A stretch of DNA of 64,000 nucleotides, taken from NCBI RefSeq assembly GCF_031143425.1, contig NC_090448.1, positions 334,130,177 to 334,194,176 of the forward strand. The letters run 5' to 3'. Position numbers and translations under genes: made by a program. Below the pieces are notes generated by a model. It was not told the origin of the DNA. It was given only the letters and a program-made list of their open reading frames with translations, and did not search any database. Shown here piece by piece: positions 1 through 11,772 of this stretch. Numbering within the stretch: the stretch's first letter is position 1; each line of letters starts with the position of its first letter. Source of the DNA: Pleurodeles waltl (lineage: Eukaryota; Chordata; Amphibia; Caudata; Salamandridae).

Positions 1-1104
1 CGGTGATGCAGGCAGGGCACAGGCGGCCCGCTCCGGCCGGCCACCGACTGGGCAAAGATGAGGGCCGCCTGCTGGTCACTCCTGCACCAGTAGTTGGTTC
101 CTCTCGGGCCTGGGGGCTGCAGGTGCAGTGCTTCTTCCAGGCATAGGGTTCTTTGTTACCGGGCAGTTGTGGTCAGGGGGATCCTCCTGGATTCTCTCTA
201 CAGGCTTCGTCGTGGGGGTGCTGGGTGGTCGTCTCAAGAGTGACACGTCATGGGAGTCGCCTGGGGGGTCCTCTTTGCAGTGTTGGTTTCTGTGGACACG
301 GGCCGGGGGCATCTGGTGCAGAGTGTTGAGGACTCACGCTTCAGGAGTGAGGTGGGAGTCCCTTTAAAGATGGTTTCTTCTTGGTTGTTTTGGGACAGAG
401 CCTCTGTCCACTGGATTTTCTTGGTCCTTTGGGTAGCAGGGCAGTCCTCTGAGTCGGCAGAGGTCGCTGGGCCCGATGATTGCGTTGCTGTTGCAGGTTC
501 TTTGAATCTGGAGACAGGCCAGTAGGGCTGGGGCCAAAGCAGTTGTTGTCTCCTTCTTCTCTGTGGGATTTTCAGGTCAGCAGTCCTTCTTCTTTGCAGG
601 TCGTCAGGAATCTGAAATCCTGGATTCAGAGTCACCTCTAAATACTGAATTTAGGGGTGTGCTAGGGTCACAGGGCAGTAGCCAATGGATACTGTCCTTG
701 AGGGTGGCTACACCCTCCTTGTGCTCCCCCCCCCCCGTTTTGGGAGGGGTGCACATCCCTGTCCCTATTGGGCTAAGTCATCCAAAACAAGATGGAGGAT
801 TTTCCAAGGAGGGGGTCCCTTCAGCTCTGGTCACCATAGGGGTGGACCTGGCTGAGGGGTGACTTCTCCTTGTTTTTCTCATTATCTCCCGGACTTGCTG
901 CCAAAAGTGGGGGCTGTGTCTGGGGGTGGGCATCTCCACTAGCTTTGAGGCTCACTGCTTTGAGGCTCACTGCTAGGTGTTACAGTTCCTGCAGGGGGGA
1001 GGTATGAAGCACCTCCACCCAGTACAGGCTTTGTTCCTGGCCCCAGAGAGCACAATGGCTCTCACCCCCAGGGTCAGAAATTTGTCTCTCAGTGGCAGTG
1101 GCAG
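1..1104 (-). repeat. Gypsy-type long LTR fragment, minus orientation
   Basis: This is part of a long LTR that recurs at least eight more times in the window. Read on the minus strand it matches the plus-oriented copies, for example the CTGCAGGAACTGTAACACC word near 1420 and 56035, here present as its complement near 975. It is cut by the window edge on the left and by the head-to-head junction with an opposite copy near 1104. Open frames inside it are LTR sequence and not genes. A short poly-C tract lies at about 727-737. Confidence 0.75.
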
Positions 1105-2521
1105 TGTAAGTACGGTGTGGCCATACTGAGTGTATGGTCTGGGAGTTTGTCAAAACAAACTTCACAGTTCCATAATGGCTACACTGAACATTGGGAAGTT
1201 TGGTATGCCAGTGCTGGATTTATTACAAAATGCACATAGAGGGCATCTTAGAGATGCACCCTGTATTTTACCCAATCCTTAAGTGCAGGACTGACTGGTC
1301 TGTGCCAGCCTGCCACTGATGGATGAGTTTCTGACCTCCTGGGGTGAGAGCCTTTGTGCTCTCTGAGGCCAGAAACAAAGCCTGCACTGGGTGGAGATGC
1401 TTCACACCTCCCCCCTGCAGGAACTGTAACACCTAGCAGTGAGCCTCAAAGGCTCAGTCTTCATGTTACAATGCCCCAGGGCACTCCAGCTAGTAGAGAT
1501 GCCTGCCCCCTCCTGGTCACAGCCCCATCTTTTGGTGGCAAGTCCAGGTAGATAATGAGAAAAACAAGGAGGAATAACCCCCTCAGCTAGGTCCGCCCCT
1601 AAGGTGACCATAGCTGAAGTGACCCCCTCCTTGGAAAATAATCCATCTTGTTTTGGAGGATTTAGCCCAATAGGGATAGGAATGTGCTTCCCAATGGGAG
1701 GGAGCACAGGGACGGTTTAGCCACGCTTAAGGACAGTAGCCTTTGGCTACTGCCCTGTGACCCTAACACACACCTAAATTCAGTATTTAGGGGCGACCCT
1801 GAACCCAGGATTTGAGATTCTTGATGACCTGCAACAAGAAGAAGGACTGCTGACCTGAAAGCCCCGCAGAGACGATGGAGACAACAACTGACTTGGCCCC
1901 AACCCTACCAGCCTGTCTCCAGACCCAAAGAACCCTGCACAGCGACACATCCAGTGGGACCAGCGACCTCTGCCGACTCAGAGGACTGCCCTGCAAACCC
2001 GAAGGACCAAGAAACTCCAGTGGACAGCTGCTCTGACCAAAGCAACAAAGAAGGAACCATCTTTAAAGGGACTCCCACCTCACTCCTGAAGCGTGAGTCC
2101 CCAACACCCTGCACCCGACCCCCCTGACCCGTGTCCAGAGAAACCAACACCGCAGAGAGGACCTCCCGGTGACTCCCATGACGTGTCCACCCTGAGACGA
2201 CCTCCCTGCACCCCCACGACGATGCCTGCAGAGAAAATCGAGTATTCCCCTGACCGCGACTGCCAGGTAACAATGAACCCGACGCCTGGAAGAAGCAGTG
2301 CATCCGCAGCCCCCAGGCCCGAGAAGAACCAACTACTGGTGCAGGAGTGACCAGCAGGCGGCCCTCATCGTTGCCTATTTGGTGGCTGGCCAGAGCAGCC
2401 CCCGTGCCCTGCCTGCATCGCCTCCATTGATTCCAATACAAAATCCGACACCTTGTTAGCACACTGCGCCTGGCCGCCCCTGTGCCGCTGAGGGTGTATT
2501 TTATATGCCTGTTTGGGACAA

Positions 2522-2544
2522 CCCCCCCCCCCCCCCCCCCCCCC
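2522..2544. repeat. Poly-C tract (23 bases)
   Basis: An uninterrupted run of 23 C lies inside the plus-oriented LTR. The corresponding place in the copy at 55198-57849 (near 57145-57175) has no such run, so the tract expanded in this copy. Confidence 0.95.
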
Positions 2545-3121
2545 AGTGCTCTACATAACTCCCCTGGTCTGCTCCCCAAAGACAGAGGTACTTACCTGTT
2601 AGCAGACTGAAACCGGAGCACCCCTAGTCTCCATAGGCGCCTATGTTATTTGGGCCCCACTTTGACCTCTGCACCTGACCGGCCCTGTGTTGCTGGAGTG
2701 TTTGGGGTTGACTTGAACCCCCAACAGTGGGTTGCCTATGCCCCGAGACTGAACTTGTAAGTGCTTTACTTACCTCCCACAGGAACTGTTGAATTTTGCA
2801 GGGTCCACTTTTAATATAGCTTATTGAAATTTTATGCCAAACTGTGTACATTAGTTTTCATTCAAATTTCTATATTTACCTATGCCAAGTACCTTACAAT
2901 TTATGTACTTATTTGAATTCAGAATCTTGTGGTTCTAAAATAAATTAAGAAAGGAATATTTTTCTATATAAAAAAACCTATTGGCCTGGAGTTAAGTCAT
3001 TGAGTGTGTGTTCCCATTTATTGTCTGTGTGTGTACAACAAATGCTTAACACTATCCTCTGATAAGCCTAATTGCTCAACCACACTACCACAAATAGAGC
3101 ATTAGGATTATCTATTATTGC

Positions 3122-4220
3122 TGTAGTGAATCCTAGTTTGTTTTAATGGGATAACAGGAGTTAGCTTAGCCTTTGGCTTGCAGACTCGTGCCCCCGTCAC
3201 CTAGTGACTTTTAACCTACCTAGCTTGCTCTGTCTTAGCCCATTTAATTATTTAATTATTCTATGATGGCTGTCTTGTTTATAGTTAGGCCACTTGCCAT
3301 GCTTTGCATTATCAGTGCCACCGCTTTAAGGCATCAAGATCAAGTGACAAAGACAAACAGACAGTAGGTGTTCACACTTAGGGACTTTCCCTCTCTATAC
3401 TTTCGAGGGAATTGTTTATATTAATTGCCGCCCCAAGCATGTCTGTTATCTATTGTTTCGGAACACACCTACGTCAGGGGTCCAAGTAGATCTGTATAAA
3501 TACATCACACTTTAGACAGATAATCAGAGGGATTCCGACCAGAGGGCATCGCCACCATCGCTGATATCGATGCTGCACGTCGTCATGACGCTGACCCAGT
3601 CTTTGTGTCCCTGCGGAGTCTGAGATAGAGACCTCATTGCAAGGTAACAAGGGTTGGGAGCTCCTATCATGGACATGGCATTGGCAGATTAGGTTTAACA
3701 AACCCAGCTCACCTTTAGGTAGGAGGTTAGGCCTATCATATTAGGGTATTAGGACATATTACACACCTTATGTCTTTTCATGCTTTTGCAAGATGGTGGG
3801 TTTTTTTGTAATAATGACTCTTGTCTTTACAATTCTGTTTCTTGCACTGTTCATTATCCTAATCATTGCAGCCCATGCAATTTATTGCAGATTGCAGTTG
3901 TGTTAAATAAAAACTATTGAAACTTTACTGCATCTTCGTTATTGCCTGTGTTTGGGTGAGACATGATGTATCTGTGAGAAAGGGGTAATCTCCGTTTAAC
4001 CACGACACTCCCTGAGATGTTTTACTCTCAAGTCCATGCGTAAAGGCTGCCACAAATCACCTTTTACTATTTGAGTTTTTGGTGAGGTGCTGCTAGTGAG
4101 CAGGAAGGGTTGGGACGACAGCTGCGACTTTTTGTAGGATAGGCATAGTCACCTACAAACATAAGTACTGTCATCCTTAAACCAGCAGTCTTACCTAGAG
4201 CAAGAGTCCAAACAACGACA
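3122..4220 (+). mobile_element. Solo LTR of a second LTR-retrotransposon family
   Basis: The surrounding LTR is interrupted after the TATTATTGC word at 3113-3121 and resumes with GCCACTATC near 4223, as judged against the copy at 55198-57849. The insert begins TGTAGTG and ends CAACGACA, giving TG...CA termini with a short imperfect inverted repeat. The flanking 4 bases are TTGC and TGGC, a possible duplication with one mismatch. A TATA box lies at 3495-3500 and an AATAAA signal at 3906-3911, in the order expected for U3, R and U5 on the plus strand. No coding sequence was seen. The family is not identified and the exact ends are uncertain. Confidence 0.55.
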
Positions 4221-4310
4221 TGGCCACTATCAACCTGTAAGGGGTACCCCTGGACTCTGTGCACACTATCTCTCACTTTGAGATGGTATATACAGAGCCA
4301 ACTTCCTACA

Positions 4311-4990
4311 TCCAGATATCCTCATCCTCAGGCGCATTCCCTTCCGCACCTCCGGATCGCAAATCAATAAGGCTGGAACAATTTGAGAAAAATATGTTTT
4401 CTTCCTCCAGTCTCGCGCTGCGGTCAGTGAACACCACATACCTTTAGCGCCGTTATACTCACTCTCTGTGGGATAACGTTGCACAAGTTCTGCCGCAGGT
4501 AGTGGAGGAGGCCCATGCTATCGTCTCCGCAGCTGTCACCGATGGGAGAGACGTGGCAAAGTTTACTATCTGATGTGGGATGGATACAACCGACTCTCTG
4601 GGTAGATCAGTTGTGACGACAGTGGCCTTGAGGCGCCACACCTGGTTACATACATGTGGTTTCTCAGGGGATGTCCAGCAGACTCTTATGGACATGCCCT
4701 TTGATGGCTTTCGTCTCTTTGTAGACAAGGCGGAATCGGCCTTGGAGAGGTTCAAGGACTCCCGGGCTAGGTCTCGGTCCCTCGACCTTTCCACTGCCCC
4801 TCGTCCCCAACAGTCTGCCCTTTGCAACTTTCGTGGCCACAGAAGGGGCTCCCTGTCACATCCCTTTCCCAGCCATTGTGCTAGCCATGCTGTTCATCCG
4901 CTGTGTGGCTGGAAATGCAGAATCCCACATGGCCGTGGGTCAGGGAACCAGAGGTCTGCCCAGTCCACCCCTGCCCCTGCTGCAGCCTCC
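4311..4990 (+). pseudogene. DIRS ORF1 (gag-like), C-terminal part, broken
   Basis: Two frames carry the ORF1 signature. One, near 4350-4440, reads FEKNMFSSSSLALRSVNTT. The other, 4580-5002, contains the family block MDMPFDGFRLF followed by ALERFKDSRARSRSL. The same block recurs near 63629 and, degraded, near 34150 and 11670, which identifies it as a shared mobile-element protein. DIRS ORF1 is taken to be a structural, nucleic-acid-binding protein by analogy with gag. A frame change between the two parts breaks the gene and the N-terminal half is absent. No start codon can be assigned. Confidence 0.75.
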
Positions 4991-5236
4991 AAACCCTTCT
5001 AGTCCATCCCCTCATTCTGGTCCGGTTAGCGGATGGATTCACCATCACCTGATCCACTGGGAATCCATCACTATGGACAGGTAAGTTTTGCAGATCGTTC
5101 CAAGGGGCTACTACCCCCCCTTCGAATCTGCCCCACCAGCCATGCCTCCATCACTCTCACTCAGCCATATACCAGAGGATCATTTGGCACTTCTCCGCCG
5201 GGAAGTCGCAGCTCAAAGGAGCCATAGAGGGTCCCT

Positions 5237-6600
5237 GTGCAAGAAGTAGGTTGTGGTTGTTATTCCTGCTACTTTCTGGTGCCCAAAAAAGACAAGGGCT
5301 TACGTCCTATCCTAGACCTTTGGGCCCTCAATCTCTTCCTCAAGAAGGAGAAATTAAAAATGCTCACCCTGGCTCAGGTCCCGTCTGCCTTGGACCCAGG
5401 AGATTGGATGGCAGCATTGGACTTGTAGGACACTTATTTCCATATTCCAATCTTTCCTGCCCATAGACGTTACCTATGATTCATTTACCGTGCTCCCCTT
5501 CGGCCTTACCAGCACCCCTCTTGTGTTCACGATAGTGATGGGTGTGGTTGCAGCTCATCTGTGCAGGTTGGGGGTTTCAGTCGTCCCCTACTTCGATGAC
5601 TGTTTTTGGAGGCAGATCTGTTCTGGACACAGTGCAGTTTCGGGCCTATCCTTCTGACAAGCGAGTCCAGGATATTCAGGCTATGATTCCGATCTTTCAC
5701 CCTCTATCTTGGGTTTCGGTGAGACTGACTCTGAGGCTGCTGGGCATCATGGCCTCCTGCATCTTGCTCGTGATAGATTCCAGATGGCATATGCGGGCTC
5801 TGCAGTGGGACTTGAAGTTCCAGTGGGCGCAGCATCAGGGAAATCTCTCCGACATGGTCTAGATCTCGGAGGGGACTGCGAAAGACCGGCAGTGGTGGCT
5901 TTCGAATCAGCATTGGGTCAACTTCAGATCCCTCTCCCTTCCCTAACCAGATCTCTCCATAGTGACGGATGCATCACTTCTGGGATTGGGCAGCCATATG
6001 GCAGAGGCGGAGATCAGAAGCCTCTTGTCTCCGGCGGAATCTGGGCTCCATATCTATCTTCTGGAGCTTTGGGTGATCAGGCTTGCGTTGAAAGTATTTC
6101 TCCACTCTCTCAAAGGGAAAGTAGTGTGGGAGTTCACGGACAACACTACCGCCATGTGGTACTGCAACAAACAGGGCGAGGTAGGGTCCTGGACCCTTTG
6201 TCAGGAGGCGCTGCACCGCTGGACATGACTGGCAGATCAGGACATTACCCTGATGGTTCAACATCTGGCGGTCTCTCTGAATGCCAGAGCAGACGAACTC
6301 AGCCGTCGATACATAGCCGATCACGAATGGCATCGCCATCCGGAGGTGGCAAATGTCTGTTTGAGCAGTGCGGAAAGCCTTGGCTTGATCTGCTTGCCTC
6401 CGCAGAGAACATGCAATGTCAGCTGTTTTGCACGGTGGAGTTTCCAAGGCGACACTCCCTCGGAGATGTTTTTCGTCTCAAGTGGAACTCCGGCCTCCTT
6501 TCCTCCTTTCCACCTATAGCACTTCTGTCCAGAGATCTGAAGAAGATCAAGAATGACCGAGCCCAAGTAATCTTGGTGGCTCCGGACTTGGCACAGAGAC
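5237..6600 (+). pseudogene. DIRS reverse transcriptase and RNase H, broken
   Basis: The RT fingers are visible as PKKDKGLRPILDL, then LTLAQVPSALDPGDW (5237-5428). The palm follows as FGLTSTPLVFT and the active site as YFDD near 5590-5602, close to the YLDD of relatives. About 100 or more bases appear to be missing just after the active site, because the sequence jumps to the VLDTVQF block. RNase H follows: VTDASLLGLG near 5962, the LLELWVIRLALK helix, FTDNTTAMWYCNKQ near 6133, and RADELSR near 6288. The essential acidic residues are present in these pieces, but at least two frame changes and the deletion prevent a continuous protein. Confidence 0.8.
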
Positions 6601-6689
6601 TATGGTAACCGGAGCTATTGAACATGGCCACCGATTCTCCACTCAGAATGCCCCTTCAGGTGGATCTTCTGTTGCAGCAGCAGGGGACA

Positions 6690-6934
6690 GTTCTCCATCC
6701 GAACCTGTCCAATCTCCGCCTTCATGCGTGGAGCGGCAGTTGGCGGCTTTTGACCTTCCACCCGAAGTCTGGAATGTTATCTTTGCAGCCTGGTGTCCCT
6801 CCACCAAAACAGTATACGCCTGTTGACATAATTTTGGTGTACCAACAAATCTGTTGATCTCCTCTCTGCTCCTCTTTCTGAGGTTCTTTTGTGCATTCTT
6901 TCTTTGGCCCAGCAGGGCTCTGCTTTGGGCATCC
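6690..6934 (+). pseudogene. DIRS tyrosine recombinase, N-terminal fragment
   Basis: Short matches to the start of the recombinase of the DIRS copy at 20080-22620: the CCACCAAAACAGTATACGCC segment near 6800 corresponds to CCACCAAAACAGTATACACT near 21140, followed by the QQGSALGI stretch. Only the N-terminal DNA-binding part is represented; all catalytic residues are missing. The fragment ends where the TTAA-flanked insertion starts. Confidence 0.7.
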
Positions 6935-8119
6935 TTAACCCCTTTGCTGCCAGGCGTTTTCCCCCTCAGGTGTCAGGCCTGTTTTTTGGCTATTTGGGCA
7001 GTTTGTGCTTAGGCCCTCATAACTTTTTTGTCCACCTAAGCTACCCTCGCCAGATTTGCGGCCTTTTTTTTTCCCCAACATCCTAGGGATTCTAGTGGTA
7101 CGGAGATTTTGTGGGTTCCCCTGGAGGAGACCAAGAAATTAGCCAAAATACAGCAAACGTTCATTTTTTTCTTTTTTAAATGGGAAAAAAGGGCTGGAGA
7201 AGAAAGATTGTGTCTTCCCCCTGAAAATGGCATTAACCAATGGTTTTCGGTGCTAAAATCACCATCGTCACAGCTTTCAGGAACAGGCAGACTTGAATCA
7301 GAAAAAGACGTTTCAACTCAATTTTGGCATTTTACTGGGACATACCCAATTTTACTATTTTTTTGTGCTTTCAGCCTCCTTCCAGTTAGTGCCAGAAATG
7401 GGGGATCCCGGAAAGCTAAACATTTCTAAAAAAAAAAAGTAGACCAAATTATGAATTCTGCAAGGGGTAATTTGTGTAGATCCTTCAAGGTTTTCCTACA
7501 GAAAGTAAAAGCTAAAATAAAAAAATATTGAAATTGAGGTGAAAAAAAGAGCCATTTCTGTCCATGTTTTCTTCTATAACGTTTTCCATATATGGCAGAT
7601 TTTTGAAAACAATATACTGTTACATCTGCTGTACTCTTCTGGTTGCTGGGATATATAGGGCTTGTAGGTTCATCAAGAACCCTAAGTACCCAGAGCCAAT
7701 GAATGAGCTGCACCTTGCGATGGGTTTTCATTGTATGCCAGGTATAGAGCAATTCATTTGGTGAAATGTAAAGAGTGAAAAATAGGTACCAAGGAAACCT
7801 TTGTACTTCCAAAATGGGCACAAGATAAGGTGTTTAGAAGCAGTGGTTATTTGCACATCTCTGAATTCCGGGGTCCCCATACTAGCATGTGAATTACAGG
7901 GCATTTCTCAAATAGTTGTCTTTTTTACACACTGTCTTACATTTGGAAGGAAAAAATGTAGAGAAAGACAAGGGGCAATAACACTTGTTCTTCTATTCTG
8001 TGTTCCCCCAAGTCTCCCGATAAAAATGGTACTTCACTTGCGTGGGTAGGCCTGGTGCCCATGACAGGAAATGACCCAAAATGTAATGGGGACATATCTC
8101 ATTTTTCCACTGAAAACTG

Positions 8120-8151
<32 letters not shown>

Positions 8152-8240
8152 GCAATGTGCCTAGCTGTGGCTTTAGGGACCTAGCTCAGCCAGCACCAGG
8201 GAAACCTAGCAAACCTGTACATTTTTCCAAACTAGACACT
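6935..8240. mobile_element. piggyBac-like non-autonomous element (one end)
   Basis: The DIRS sequence stops at TTAA (6935-6938), followed at once by CCCCTTTGCTGCCAGG. TTAA target sites and CCC-leading ends are typical of piggyBac transposons. The body is about 1.3 kb of AT-rich sequence without a transposase: no open frame resembles one. T-rich runs lie near 8120-8152. The other end and a second TTAA were not found, because the unit runs into a truncated LTR at about 8241. The assignment rests on the terminus and target site only. Confidence 0.5.
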
Positions 8241-9796
8241 CCAGCTCCAAGGAGCCGGCGGGGGACGTCATTGGCACCAGTGACCCACCTCAGATCAGGT
8301 TGTGGGGGACGGGTACAATGGTTGCTGGAGGTGTTGGGTTTTCTCTCACCACAAGGCTGCGGGAGAGGGGGCCTGTGTGCAGAGTCTGCGGGTGTCTCAG
8401 GTGAGTCCAAGATGGGAGCGGCCACACTGGACTCAGTCTCTGGACAGCTGGAGAACCTTGTTGGCACTATCGGTTGACTCCACCTCGGGTTGTGGACGTC
8501 GGTGCAGTGGTTACTTCAGGTGTCGGGTCTTGGTGGTTACAAAAGCTGCAGAGTCCTTTGCTGAGGCTTTGTTGCAGGGCAGGTTTGCTGCTCACGGGAG
8601 ACTTGAGCCTTTATCGAAGGTAGGACGAGTTACCTTTTTGGGGCAGAATCCTTTGAGGTCAACTGTCAGTCCAGCATGGTCAGGTGCTTCTTCTTTTCCT
8701 CTTCTGCAAGTGCAATTCCTCTGTGTCCTTGTCTTAGGTCATCATGATCTGAGTTCTAGGGTTCAGGGGTGTCACCTAAATACTCAATTTAGGGGAGTTA
8801 CAGGGAGTACCTGGGGGTAGCCAATGGGCTGCTCACCTTTAGGGTGACTACACCCTCTCTATGACCACTTCTGTTGGGAAGTGGGCATACCCTAACCCTA
8901 AAGGCCTAATTCCTTCCAAACAAGGTGGGGTAATTTGAAAAGTACTGTCCACTTCAGCTCGTCCATTTTAGGGGTGGGACTGGCATGAAGCAGGCACACC
9001 TCCTAATCTGCCTAATTTTCCTGTCTGTGCTGTTGTCAAAAGTGGGCTCAAGGCGGTGGGGGGAGGGTTGGTCATCTCCACCATCTGGAGAGAGCTGGGT
9101 TTCATGGCAGCTAGACTTTTGAAGCTCCCTGCCTTGAAATATCCTTCTTGCCTGGGCGAGGTGCCCTCTGGGTGCATTTATTGATAAATCCATCACTGGA
9201 ATCAGTGAAGGTTTATTATTCCAAATGTCCCAGGTTTCAGAGAAGCCATCATGTAGCTGGGGAACTCGTAATGACCAGTGTCCAGCGCATGCATTTAAAT
9301 TGGCTTCCCTGTTCACTTACTATGTCTCAGAATCAACAGAGACATAGCAGGGGCATGTCTCCTTGTGCATATATGCCCTCGCATATGTTCTGATGCACGC
9401 TGTCTTAGGGGTGAAAATGCACCTGGCCCACGCAGTGGTAGGGGACCTGCCACACAGGTGTGTGTGGAAATTTTACCTGCACAAGCACACCAGTCTGCAA
9501 TGACAGCACCGTGTGGGTTTGGTGAGGGGTACCTGAGGGTGGCAGAACTGGTGCTGTGGCCCTTAGGGACTTTCCTTAGTACCCCAGGCCCAAGATACCA
9601 GGTGTACCATTTACTAGGGACTTACAGTGAGTGCTAAAGAGTGTGCCAGTTGTAAAGAACAACTGTGCAGTTTTGGGAAAGAGCTCTGGCACTGGGGAGC
9701 TGGTTTGCAGGGACCCATTGTACTTCCAGTTGAAATCACTTCAGAAACCAGTCAAACAGTGGGGGCTAACCAGGGCAAAAAAGGTGCTTTCCTGCA
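8241..9796 (-). repeat. Gypsy-type long LTR, minus orientation, truncated
   Basis: Matches the minus-oriented LTR at 37396-39465, for example in the CCACCTCAGATCAGG word near 8285 and 38206 and in the block ending ACCTAAATACTCAATTTAGG near 8775 and 38704. It ends with TTTCCTGCA, a decayed form of the family terminus TTTCCTACA. The other end of the LTR is missing. The open frames within it are not conserved between copies. Confidence 0.75.
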
Positions 9797-9819
9797 CCCA
9801 CTCTACCACAAAATGAGAG

Positions 9820-11772
9820 CATCTGATAGAGACATCTAGCCAAAGATTCCTTACCTTAGAATCTTCCCCAGCCGCGAGCCTGGATCTGGAATCTTTTTCC
9901 ATAGTACGTCTGCATGTCGGTATGTGGATGTGATGTCAGTCCATATAACTCCCTCGCCGACGTCAATTGCATATTTTCTGTGCTTGGCACATAGATCTGT
10001 TGATGGTTGGTCAGGCTGTTTTTCAACCTACATCGAAGTTTTCGTCATTCTGAAAGTGTGCTTTCTGTGTCATCAGGGTTTAAACTCTGTGGGTCCTGTG
10101 GATGAAAAATGTCAGCTATGGGCCCCCATTTGGTTTGCATGTGGTTCCTGGGCAAGTACCATGATGCCAAAGAGTGCAAGTCCTGTCAGCAACTTTGGTC
10201 ACAGATTCTACAACTGCGTGGGTTGAAGCTACTAGTGGCGCGGATGTCAGAGTCATCCCTGTCTTTCTGTCGAATGAGGTCTCTTTCTCGGACTGATGTC
10301 CTTTCACAGGGTAATTCAAGGAGTCGTTCTCATGGACTCAGTTCTCCATCGGCGTCAAAGATATGTCTCACAAGTGTTCAAAATCGTAAAAGTTACCAAT
10401 ATCCCCGCATACGACCTCCCATCATTCCTTGTTTGGGGAAATGAGGTCAGATCCTGCCCCACGTCTCCCTCCCTTTCCAGGAGATGACTCTAGACCTGAT
10501 GCATGAATATTATGTTTCCCTTCATGCTGTATTTTGTCAATCACCTCCCTCTGGAAGCACCTGTGGGTCCCAAGGAGAAGCAAAGTGCTGTGACACCTAC
10601 ATGTTCGCCCTTGGCTTCAGTTAGGCCTTCAGCGTCAGTTGACAAAGCCATTTCAGCACTGATGCACAGCTCTTTGGGGTTACCACCTTCAGCACCAGTA
10701 TCCGATCAGCCAACTCAGAAGATTCCACTGGCAGTGCTGCCTGAAGTTGAATTCCTGTCTCCGTCTGAAGTCGAGGAATCAACCTCACTGATGAGTCAAT
10801 TTCGGAACCGGCATCAGTAATGCCTGTAATCGCTGATATTCCTCCACAAGAATCCCATCATTTTGGTCCTACTTAGGGAGATGGTGGATAAGTGTTAGAG
10901 AAGTTGGAACCTCATAGAGAGAACAGCTGGTTAACTGACCTAGTTATTGCTAGTGGCTTTGATTCTTCTCCAGCCTCGGGTCTACTTTCACCCCCTAGAC
11001 TTGCTATGGAGGCAAGCTCCTTGTTTGCAGACATGCTAAAGAAGGTTGTGGAAGTGTTGGATCTGACTCTTCCTTCAGAGCAATTAGCTTCAGATCCTCT
11101 AATTGGTGTCCTCCATCAAAGCCAAACTGGGGTTGAACTAATGCTTTCTTAATGCGAAGCATTACATGTTGTCTTGTTGGGGGCTTGGTCTAAGCCTGAT
11201 ACAGGAGCCCCATTTGACCAGGGCATATCCCACAGGCACTGAACTGCCCCTTGTGATCCGCCCTGTCTAATAAGACATCCTTCTTATGGAAGTTTGGTGG
11301 CACAGGCCGCTTTAGACTTCCATGATATGGAGTCTCTCCCACATGTTCCACCTGATAGTGTTCATGAGTCTAGATGTCTGTGGCTGGTGTATTTTTTCCT
11401 CCACAAGTTCTGCTCTATGCTCTGTCAACACATCTTGTTTCTTTCTTTATGGCACTCATTAGCAAACATTTTACCTTCTCTTACAGAAGGCATCAGGTTC
11501 ACTATTACCACTATGATTCTGGACGGACAGCATTCAGCTAAATTAATAATGCACTGAGGCATGGGTACCACTGACTGTAGGTAGAGCCATGGCTTCTTCA
11601 ATTGCTCTACGTCGCCGTGCCTAGTTACGTTCCTCAGGGTTTTCAGAGCCAGTCCAATCTACATCGATTGACATGCCATTTGATGGTGTCCATTTATTTG
11701 GTGCCCATTTATTTGGTACACCGACTGACTCAGCTTTAAGGCGTTTTAAAAACAGTAGGGGTGGAGCACCGA
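9820..11772 (+). mobile_element. DIRS-like fragment 2 (5' end and ORF1)
   Basis: The start (ATCTGATAGAGAC at 9821, then TTCCTTACCTTAGAATC) matches the start of the DIRS copy at 32576. The fragment runs through ORF1 and stops after its C-terminal block. RT and recombinase are absent. A short direct duplication of a word like CATTTATTTGGT lies near 11690-11720. Confidence 0.75.
10100..11772 (+). pseudogene. DIRS ORF1 (gag-like), broken
   Basis: Several frames carry ORF1 features in order: a Cys-containing segment near 10109-10200 (KECKSCQQLW), a Ser/Pro-rich middle (10503-10820), a helical block near 11030-11150 (LKKVVEVLDLTLPSEQ), and the MPFDGVHLFG block near 11672. The KECKSCQQ motif parallels CSSCQKMNPKALKE in the copy at 60938. 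Multiple frameshifts and stops are present. The likely role in an intact element is structural. Confidence 0.7.

Larger units (their letters stand above)
1104..4310 (+). repeat. Gypsy-type long LTR, plus orientation, 5'-truncated
   Basis: Plus-oriented copy of the same LTR family. It lacks the LTR start and joins the inverted copy near 1104. It ends at 4310 with the family terminus CCAACTTCCTACA. It contains the AATAAA-bearing stretch near 2938 and the CCTCTGATAAGCC word near 3056, both shared with the complete copy at 55198-57849. A separate LTR is inserted at 3122-4220. The right edge abuts a DIRS fragment. Orientation is assigned because a sister copy is followed by a primer-binding-site-like sequence at 44411. 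Confidence 0.8.
4311..6934 (+). mobile_element. DIRS-like retrotransposon fragment 1 (end of ORF1 to start of recombinase)
   Basis: A decayed DIRS-type element in the usual order: the end of ORF1, reverse transcriptase, RNase H, then the start of the tyrosine recombinase. DIRS elements carry RT and RNase H but integrate with a tyrosine recombinase instead of an integrase. The left end abuts the LTR terminus at 4310. The right end stops at a TTAA where a piggyBac-like unit begins. Frameshifts and stops occur throughout, so the copy is dead. Confidence 0.85.

Noticed and set aside
1905..2579. 224-codon open frame on the minus strand
   Set aside because: It lies wholly inside the repeated LTR, crosses the poly-C tract, and is not conserved as a protein in other LTR copies. 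Its length reflects GC-rich composition.
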